DNA of 64,000 nucleotides. Origin: Luteimonas saliphila. Lineage in GTDB: Bacteria > Pseudomonadota > Gammaproteobacteria > Xanthomonadales > Xanthomonadaceae. A program made the translations under genes and the position numbers. Positions 58,450 to 64,000 of the stretch are shown here, one piece after another (the stretch's first letter is position 1; every line of letters starts with the position of its first letter). The notes under the pieces were generated by a model. That model did no database searches and was not told where the DNA came from. It worked only from the letters and a program-made list of their open reading frames with translations. The stretch spans positions 62,001 to 126,000 of the forward strand of contig NZ_JAETWA010000031.1 of NCBI RefSeq assembly GCF_016774335.1. Reading direction: 5' to 3'.

Positions 58450-59453
58450 TCCGGCATGTGGTGCTGGCCGGGTGGCTCGTCGTCCTGAGCCTTCTGTCTG
58501 CCACTGCGCTGGCGCAGTCTCCGCCACCGATCCGACTCGACCAGCACATCCAGGGCACCGCCTCCAGCGGGGGCGGCGCGTTCCATGCGTTTGCCGCCAC
58601 GCACGCCACCCGGGTCAGGCTGGTGCTGTCGCTGCCGGATGCCTTCGGAGCAGTGGCGCTCTACGACACCGCCGGCGTGGAGATCGCATGGGTCGACGGG
58701 TACGGCGAAGTGACCCTGTCGCACACGCTGCCCGCGGACGGGATCTACCTGGTCGGCATCACCAGTGCGACGCCCGGCGTTGCCTATGGGCTCACACTGA
58801 CCGGCCAGGAGCCGCGCATCACCTACGTATACGACGACGAGTCCGGGCCCGGGCCCGGGCTGGAGGATGCGGTCATCGTGGCAGCCTCTGCCGAGCCGGA
58901 GTCGGCGGAGCCCGCGGCGGCTGCGGAGAAGACTGCGCCAGAGGCGATGCGCAGTGGCCCACTGCAGCCGGCGGAGCCCGCGGAGGCAACGCAGATGGAT
59001 GCGGGCGCAAGGTCGTCCCCCGAAGCCGATCAGCCCGACCCGGCGGTCTGGGGCGTATACGCTCGTTTGATCGGGCGCCGTACCGTGCCGAGGGCCGGCA
59101 GCTATCAGCTGGCATGGCACTGGAACCGGCCGGGCGAAGAAATCAGAGAGGAATGGCACAACAGCCAGGGCAAGGTTGCGGGGACGATCGCGATCAGACC
59201 GACCGGCCAGGCCGGACAACTGCGACTGCATTCGGCCATGCTGGGCGGCAAGGAATGGATCGGTCGCATCGGCGACGGGGGACAGGTGACCTACGTCGGA
59301 GTCGGCCTGCTCAAGCTGCCGTTCGTGGTCGACGTATCCGACGAAGGAATGTACCGCTCGCGGCGGGCCAAGGTGGATGATGCCGGTCGTCCGATCTCGA
59401 TCCAGCCCGCGGATATGCGCAGCCAGTGGCCCTTGTCGCCCGAGGAAGGCTGA
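58446..59453 (+). CDS. Secreted PPC-like beta-domain protein
   Basis: A 335-residue exported protein. Signal peptide HVVLAGWLVVLSLLSATALA. A bacterial pre-peptidase-C-like beta-sandwich follows (LDQHIQGTASSGGGAFHAFA, later LPADGIYLVGITSATPGVAY). Then comes a Pro/Ala/Glu-rich spacer (residues 130-195, with the palindrome GGGCCCGGGCCCGGGC in the DNA near 58848) and a C-terminal domain of about 130 residues (SYQLAWHWNRPGEEIREEWH). It starts inside the stop of the preceding gene, so both are co-translated and may form a complex. Function unknown. Confidence 0.65.
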   Translation: MIRHVVLAGWLVVLSLLSATALAQSPPPIRLDQHIQGTASSGGGAFHAFAATHATRVRLVLSLPDAFGAVALYDTAGVEIAWVDGYGEVTLSHTLPADGIYLVGITSATPGVAYGLTLTGQEPRITYVYDDESGPGPGLEDAVIVAASAEPESAEPAAAAEKTAPEAMRSGPLQPAEPAEATQMDAGARSSPEADQPDPAVWGVYARLIGRRTVPRAGSYQLAWHWNRPGEEIREEWHNSQGKVAGTIAIRPTGQAGQLRLHSAMLGGKEWIGRIGDGGQVTYVGVGLLKLPFVVDVSDEGMYRSRRAKVDDAGRPISIQPADMRSQWPLSPEEG

Positions 59454-59462
59454 CCGGCCACC

Positions 59463-59570
59463 GATGCCAGGCGTGCGATCGACGACTGGATCCAGTTCTA
59501 CGACCATCGCCATCCACACCGGGCCTCGGGAGTGAAGGCACCCGCTGACGCGTATGCTCTAGCGGCCTGA
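59463..59570 (+). pseudogene. C-terminal remnant of an IS3-family transposase
   Basis: The frame reads AIDDWIQFYDHRHPHRASGV, then KAPADAYALAA and a stop: the end of an IS3-type OrfB (DDE integrase), including the YNxxRPHxxL-like region. No other transposase part remains. The downstream sequence may be the former IS end. The remnant lies between the PPC-like cassette and the TPR cassette, so these may have moved in with an IS. Confidence 0.78.
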
Positions 59571-59694
59571 CCTGTGCAGAAACCGCTAGGTCACTACAGA
59601 AAGTTGGCAATGGCCGCATAGCTCCACTTCTTGCGACTGCAAGAAAATGGGGGATTATCGTTCGACCCTCGTCCTCGCTCCGAGTACTCGCTGG

Positions 59695-60462
59695 CTAGCG
59701 TCTGGCCTGCGTCACCCAGCACGTCGACAGCCCCTTGGCGATCGCAACGGCGTCGACGATCTCGACGAAGCGCGCTCCAATCTCCTCGTCCAGACGCATC
59801 GAGCGGAACTGTCCGTCCTTGCAAAGCATCTCCACCATGGCCGGCGATCCGGATAGTGTTCCGGCTACCGCCTGAAGCGCGGCTTCCTTGTCGCCGAGCT
59901 GGAAATGCAACAAGGCAAGGTTGTACTGCGCCCAGCGGTACCTTCCGGAAGTGCCCTCCTGGAGGGCGACCGCCTTTTCCAAGCTCGCTCTGGCCCGGTC
60001 GTAGTGCCCTTTTGCGGCAGACGGATCTTCCAGGGACCTTGCATACCGGAACTCCGCGTAACCCAGGAAATTGTGGGCTTCGGAGCTGTCCGGAGACACC
60101 GCCAGGAAGTCCTGGTAACTCTTGATTGCCTCGGGATACTCGCGGCTCATCAGATGCCGGGTCCCGGCTTGAAGGAGAGGAAGCGCCTCATCCAGCTTCT
60201 GGAGTCGGTCCTCCACCTCTTCCAACTCTCTTCGCTTCTGCTCGAGCTCCCCGTTGAGTACGGTGATCCTGCGCGACATCTCGGCCTCGGAGGCCTGCAG
60301 TGCCTGAATCTTCTGTTCGAGGGGTGTGAGCCTGGTGGCGCTGTAGTACAACGCGCCCACCAGGAAAACGGCACCGGCGCCGATCATCAACATCGACATT
60401 GCCGATGAACGGCGCAGCTTCGACAATGCATGCTCGATACGCTTTTCATCCATCGCCGCCAT
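59695..60462 (-). CDS. Membrane-anchored coiled-coil TPR protein
   Basis: A 255-residue protein: a hydrophobic anchor SAMSMLMIGAGAVFLVGALY (residues 20-42), a coiled-coil stretch (about residues 50-95, with EAEMSRRITVLNGELEQKRR) and two to three TPR-like helix pairs (LMSREYPEAIKSYQDFLAVS; EAHNFLGYAEFRYARSLEDP; RWAQYNLALLHFQLGDKEAA). It probably holds a protein partner at the membrane. Its start overlaps the stop of the next upstream gene by 17 bases. Function unknown. Confidence 0.7.
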   Translation of the reverse strand: MAAMDEKRIEHALSKLRRSSAMSMLMIGAGAVFLVGALYYSATRLTPLEQKIQALQASEAEMSRRITVLNGELEQKRRELEEVEDRLQKLDEALPLLQAGTRHLMSREYPEAIKSYQDFLAVSPDSSEAHNFLGYAEFRYARSLEDPSAAKGHYDRARASLEKAVALQEGTSGRYRWAQYNLALLHFQLGDKEAALQAVAGTLSGSPAMVEMLCKDGQFRSMRLDEEIGARFVEIVDAVAIAKGLSTCWVTQARR

Positions 60463-60787
60463 CCTCGATCAATTGCTCGATCAGCTTGAACGAGCGATTG
60501 AAGAAGTAGATGATTCGCGCGGATGACATGGCAATCATCCCGGAACTACCGAACAACGCGACCAGTACCTCCGTGTTCCCCGGTTTGTTGGTTATCAACA
60601 TGTACGCCGCATACAAGAGAAGAAGAAAGGCGAACATCGTCAGTAGCAGGTAGACGTATCGCTCGATCTTGAACATGGCCATCAGGCGCTCGAGCGCGCC
60701 GAGCGCCGTATCGACCAGCTCTCTCCTCCGCTTGAACTTCGCGGCCGTCGATGGAGCTCGCACACCTGCACCGGGCGGAACGGACAT
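60446..60787 (-). CDS. Small two-span membrane protein
   Basis: A 113-residue protein with a basic start, two hydrophobic segments (VYLLLTMFAFLLLLYAAYML and VLVALFGSSGMIAMSSARII) and a short charged end (NRSFKLIEQLIEDG). The start is ATG 60787. The gene overlaps the TPR gene by 17 bases, so the two are likely translated together and may form a complex. Family not recognised. Confidence 0.68.
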   Translation of the reverse strand: MSVPPGAGVRAPSTAAKFKRRRELVDTALGALERLMAMFKIERYVYLLLTMFAFLLLLYAAYMLITNKPGNTEVLVALFGSSGMIAMSSARIIYFFNRSFKLIEQLIEDGGDG

Positions 60788-61355
60788 GAGGCATCACCAC
60801 TTCTGCTGGATCAGTGACCAGGGCGGCAGGACGGGATTCTGGCGATGGCGAGTCTCTCGGGTCCCCCACGACCACCCGAGGAGCTTGAACGTCTGTCCCG
60901 CGCAGCGGATCCAGCGCGACGCTCGGATACCACGGCTACTGCGTCCTGCATGACCGAATCCTCTCGAATGGGGTCCCGCCCTATGGCAGAAGGAGTCAGT
61001 CGAACATTCCTTCGGCTGCTCTGTTCGGCTATCTGCACTAATCACAACGCACGCGGCTTCCCGAATCGGGCAGGCTGAGTCGACCGTTCGTCGGAAATTG
61101 TCGCGACCGGGCTCAGCGCTCGCCAAAGCGGGTTTGGCGGTCCGGAGGATTGCGACCTCGTCAATGGACAAGTTTTTCTCACCGCCGGACGGAGTGGGCC
61201 GGTCCCCATCGCTGCCCGTTGAAAGAGGAGCGGGAGATCGACCGACCCGGCTCCTACCCCGTCCCTTCTACTGCTCTTCCTCCTGCCGTCCGCTATGGCG
61301 CGTTCTGCCGGATCTATGGCGTTTGCGACATGCCGGCCCCGGCTATGATCTGCCC
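60788..61355. other. Divergent intergenic region, about 568 bases
   Basis: Lies between the small membrane protein and the GlxA-type gene. It is less GC-rich than its surroundings in parts. Open frames up to about 125 codons (such as the one reading MSIDEVAILRTAKPALASAE on the minus strand) have no recognisable domain. No RNA gene was found. It may hold promoters for both sides. Confidence 0.45.
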
Positions 61356-62366
61356 ATGCATACGCCGCCCCGCCCTGCGCCGGCCCGCACGATCGGCCTG
61401 CTGCTCTTCGATGGCGTCACGCTCATGGACGTGGCTGGCCCCACCGAAGTGTTCGCCACGGCGAACACGGTGGGTACCGCGATGCCGCGCTACCGGCTGC
61501 GGACCTATGGCATCGGCGGCGCGCCGGTCCGTTCGGAATCCGGCATCGCGCTGGTCCCCGACGCCGCGCTGCCGGAACGGCTTGTGGTCGATACCCTGCT
61601 GGTACCCGGAGGCGCGGGCCTGCGACGTCCGAAGATCCTCGCGGATGCCAGTCGCGCACTCGCGCGGGCACGGCCGCGTTGCCGGCGCATCGTCTCCGTC
61701 TGCACCGGTGCCTACGCGTTGTGCGAGTCGGGCCTGGCGAGCGGGCGGCGGGTGGCCACCCATTGGCGCTTCGCGGAGGACCTGGCGCGCCGCTATCCGG
61801 ACGTGGACGTGGATGCGCGCTCGCTGTTCGTGGTCGCCGACGGGATCGGCAGTTCCGCCGGTATCACCGCCGGCATCGACCTGTGCCTGTCGCTGGTCGA
61901 AGAAGACCATGGCCACGCCGTGGCGCTGGCGACGGCCCGCGAGCTGGTGATGTACATGCGGCGTAGCGGCGGACAGGCCCAGTATTCGTCGCCGCTGGAG
62001 TTGCAGGCCGGCGAAGCGGACCGGATCGGCGAGCTGGTGACGGCGATGTTGGCCCGACCTGCCGCCGACCATCGGCTGGAGGTGCTGGCGCAACAGGCGC
62101 ACATGAGCCCGCGCCAGCTGCAGCGGCGCATCGCCAGGCGCTACGGCTGCGGCGTCGCCGACCTGATCGCGCGCATCCGTGTGCAGGAAGCGCAGCGCCT
62201 GCTGTGTGGGCGCCGTGCGATCGGTGAAATCGCCGTGCATTGCGGCTACGCGGACGTCGACGCCTTCTCGCGTGCGTTCCTGCGCCGCACCGGCCTGCGA
62301 CCGTCCGAATGGCGGGCGCGGTTCACCGGTGGCCCCAACGGACCCGATGGCGGAAGGTCGGGATGA
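61356..62366 (+). CDS. GlxA-type (DJ-1/PfpI plus AraC) transcriptional regulator
   Basis: A 336-residue regulator. The DJ-1/PfpI-like domain has LLLFDGVTLMDVAGPTEVFA, LLVPGGAG and the Cys in VSVCTGAYALCESG. The AraC domain has LEVLAQQAHMSPRQLQRRIA and IGEIAVHCGYADVDAFSRAF. It overlaps the next gene by four bases (ATGA), so the regulator and the serine hydrolase are made together. This mirrors the pair at 42714-45468, where the two genes are divergent. Confidence 0.92.
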   Translation: MHTPPRPAPARTIGLLLFDGVTLMDVAGPTEVFATANTVGTAMPRYRLRTYGIGGAPVRSESGIALVPDAALPERLVVDTLLVPGGAGLRRPKILADASRALARARPRCRRIVSVCTGAYALCESGLASGRRVATHWRFAEDLARRYPDVDVDARSLFVVADGIGSSAGITAGIDLCLSLVEEDHGHAVALATARELVMYMRRSGGQAQYSSPLELQAGEADRIGELVTAMLARPAADHRLEVLAQQAHMSPRQLQRRIARRYGCGVADLIARIRVQEAQRLLCGRRAIGEIAVHCGYADVDAFSRAFLRRTGLRPSEWRARFTGGPNGPDGGRSG

Positions 62367-63661
62367 CCAGGCGCGTGAACATGGCAGTCGCCACCGGTCG
62401 TCGCGACGTGTTGCGCACGGCATTGGCGCTGGGCGCGACATGGTCGCTTTCCTCCTGCGCATCGCGGCTGGCCGGGGCCGCGTCCGATCGCAAGGCATGG
62501 ATTGCCGCTGCGGCGGTCGACGACGCGGCTCCGGAGATCATGCGCGTCAACGCGCTGCCCGGCATGGCGCTCGCCGTGATCGACGACGGCGTCGTCGCAA
62601 GCGTCCATGCGCATGGATTGGCGAGCGTCGCCACCGGTGCGCCGGTGACGGACGCATCGATGTTCGAGGCGGCATCGCTCAGCAAGCCCGTGTTCGCCTA
62701 CGCGGTGATGAAGCTGGCGGAGCTGGAGCGGATCGACCTGGACGCGCCGCTCGCGGACACGCTGTATCCCGACGACTTTCCGGACCATCCGTGGCTGCGC
62801 CAGGTGACCGCCCGCCACGTGCTGGCCCACGGCAGCGGGCTACCCAACTGGCGCGGGCCTGTGGGCGGCGACCTGACGCCCCAGTTTCCGCCGGAGACGC
62901 GCTGGCGCTATTCGGGCGAAGCCTTCTTCTGGCTGCAACGCGTGGTCGAGACGCGCCTTGGCGAGGGGCTCGACGCCCTGATGCAACGACTGGTGCTGCG
63001 GCCGGCGGGCATGCGCCGCAGCACCTTCGCATGGACGCCGCTGCGCGCCCGCTATCAGGTCGATGGCCACGACATCGACGAAAGCACGGGTGTTGCCCGC
63101 GTCGCGCCGCTGCAGCTACGTCGTGAACTCGGGAAGCGCTACGAGGCGGTCGCGGCCCGGTGGGGCAAGCCGGTCACCGACTGGACCTATGACGACGTGC
63201 GCAGCGCACTGGCGGAAATGCGTCCGCACGACAATCCACAGGTCGCGGCGCTCGACCTGGCAACGCTGCGGTTGCCGGGGAACACGTTTCCCAACGCCGC
63301 CGGCAGCCTGGCGTGCACGGTCGAGGACTACGCCAAGTTCGTCTGCCTGATGTTCCGCACGCCACGGCCGGACGCCTGGCGGCTTTCGGAAAGCAGCCGC
63401 AGCGCCATGCTGGAAACGGCGATCGACAAGGACGCACCGACGCTGAGCGGCGGCCTGGGCTGGGGACTGGAAGACACGCAGGACGGGCGCTGGTTCTACC
63501 ACGAGGGCAACAACGGCGGAATCTTCCGCTCCTTCGTGCTGGGCGACGCCGAGCGACGGCGCGGCCTGGTGATCTTCACAAACGGCGCGCGGGGCAACTA
63601 CGCCGTGCAGGCGCTCGTAGAACTCCTCACCGGGCAGACCCTGGTTTCCGCGACCGTCTAG
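62363..63661 (+). CDS. Serine hydrolase (class C beta-lactamase-like), probably exported
   Basis: A 432-residue enzyme with an N-terminal Arg-Arg (RRDVLRTALALGATWSLSS) that looks like a twin-arginine signal, and a possible lipobox SSCASRL. SxxK is SLSK in EAASLSKPVFAY. The Tyr motif is in WRYSGEAFFW. The third motif is a HEGNNGG segment in WFYHEGNNGGIFRSF. It would act on D-amino-acid peptides or esters outside the cytosol. Co-translated with its GlxA-type regulator. Confidence 0.85.
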   Translation: MTRRVNMAVATGRRDVLRTALALGATWSLSSCASRLAGAASDRKAWIAAAAVDDAAPEIMRVNALPGMALAVIDDGVVASVHAHGLASVATGAPVTDASMFEAASLSKPVFAYAVMKLAELERIDLDAPLADTLYPDDFPDHPWLRQVTARHVLAHGSGLPNWRGPVGGDLTPQFPPETRWRYSGEAFFWLQRVVETRLGEGLDALMQRLVLRPAGMRRSTFAWTPLRARYQVDGHDIDESTGVARVAPLQLRRELGKRYEAVAARWGKPVTDWTYDDVRSALAEMRPHDNPQVAALDLATLRLPGNTFPNAAGSLACTVEDYAKFVCLMFRTPRPDAWRLSESSRSAMLETAIDKDAPTLSGGLGWGLEDTQDGRWFYHEGNNGGIFRSFVLGDAERRRGLVIFTNGARGNYAVQALVELLTGQTLVSATV

Positions 63662-63776
63662 ATCCGCGCGGGTGCCGACTCCTCAATGGTCGCAGCTCAT
63701 GCAGCTCGACATGGCCTGCACTGCCCGGACCGTGGAGCAGGTTCCGCGCGCGTCGCTTCGCGCGGAGCGCCCGCCA

Positions 63777-64000
63777 TCACCCCACCCAGGCCGCCGCCGC
63801 CTCGCCCACGCCCTTCAGCACGGCTTCGTCCGCGGACCGGATGCGCTCGGAATACACGGGATGTTCGAAGTAGGCGGTGACAACCAGCGGCGCGCGTGCG
63901 CCGGGTGGAAACACGATCGCCACGTCATTGGTTTTGTTGCCGACACCGGCACGCATGCCCGTGCCGGTCTTGTCGAGCCCGCGCCAGCCGGGCGGCAGGC
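63777..64000 (-). CDS. Class A beta-lactamase (5' part beyond window)
   Basis: The C-terminal 74 residues of a class A beta-lactamase run off the right edge. They read PPGWRGLDKTGTGMRAGVGN (KTG motif with its Gly), then NDVAIVFPPGA and the terminal helix AVLKGVGEAAAAWVG. Class A enzymes of this type hydrolyse penicillins and cephalosporins in the periplasm. The rest of the gene, including SxxK and the E166-region, is outside the window, so activity cannot be judged. Confidence 0.85.
   Translation of the reverse strand, partial: LPPGWRGLDKTGTGMRAGVGNKTNDVAIVFPPGARAPLVVTAYFEHPVYSERIRSADEAVLKGVGEAAAAWVG

Noticed and set aside
59620..59645. The hairpin TTCTTGC-GACT-GCAAGAA as a terminator
   Set aside because: No T run follows on the side of the TPR gene, and it may belong to the IS remnant. 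Evidence is too thin for a call.

Overview
The window is about 64 kb of high-GC, tightly packed DNA. It looks like a chromosomal segment of a gammaproteobacterium of the Lysobacter/Luteimonas (Xanthomonadaceae/Lysobacteraceae) group. The main evidence is an alpha-lytic-protease-type secreted endopeptidase (53988-55199) very close to the classical Lysobacter enzyme, REP elements with a RAYT transposase, many secreted hydrolases, and GC-rich third codon positions throughout. No rRNA, tRNA, CRISPR array, phage or plasmid backbone was seen.

Layout. 1-8.4 kb, mostly minus strand: P-type ATPase (cut by the edge), CopG regulator plus polyhydroxyalkanoate depolymerase, EAL phosphodiesterase, glutaminase, two-gene ABC exporter, RluA-type pseudouridine synthase. 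8.8-17.5 kb: small metabolic genes (alpha/beta hydrolase, GFA protein, GAP-family membrane protein with a frameshift, MBL-like protein, DUF1456, a signal-peptide SDR, an AraC/VOC/membrane trio, an FAD monooxygenase). 18-30 kb: M14 carboxypeptidase, secreted RidA, PAS-GGDEF cyclase, LytS/LytTR two-component pair, LysR with a divergent RidA, GH20 hexosaminidase lipoprotein, acyltransferase. 30.4-34 kb: TonB-dependent receptor translationally coupled to a secreted CXXCH/VCBS-repeat protein. 34-46 kb: oxidoreductases, AraC and GlxA-type regulators and penicillin-binding-protein-like serine hydrolases, with a scar made of a truncated cupin, a copied SDR tail and a REP. 46-53 kb: RAYT element, a peptide-deformylase/PLP-enzyme fusion, secreted hydrolases, amidohydrolase, REP cluster with a RAYT remnant. 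53-61 kb: HPF-like protein, alpha-lytic protease, XRE/membrane-protein operon with a clear operator, DUF421, two cassettes of unknown secreted or membrane proteins, and an IS3 remnant. 61-64 kb: GlxA regulator plus serine hydrolase operon, and the C-terminus of a class A beta-lactamase.

Themes. (1) Regulator/serine-hydrolase pairing: a GlxA-type AraC regulator sits next to a beta-lactamase-fold serine hydrolase twice (42.7-45.5 kb and 61.4-63.7 kb), and a third serine hydrolase lies near an AraC gene (35.9-39.2 kb). (2) Decay: at least seven gene remnants (Lrp, cupin, SDR tail, RAYT, XRE, NTF2-like, IS3 transposase) and three frame disruptions lie between intact genes, often beside REP or IS material. 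(3) Altered catalytic motifs in otherwise intact enzymes: PHA depolymerase lipase box, glutaminase SxxK, RidA arginine.

The least-described candidates are the deformylase-PLP fusion (47033-48592), the TonB receptor/heme-VCBS pair (30403-33995) and the two small cassettes at 57874-59453 and 59695-60787.
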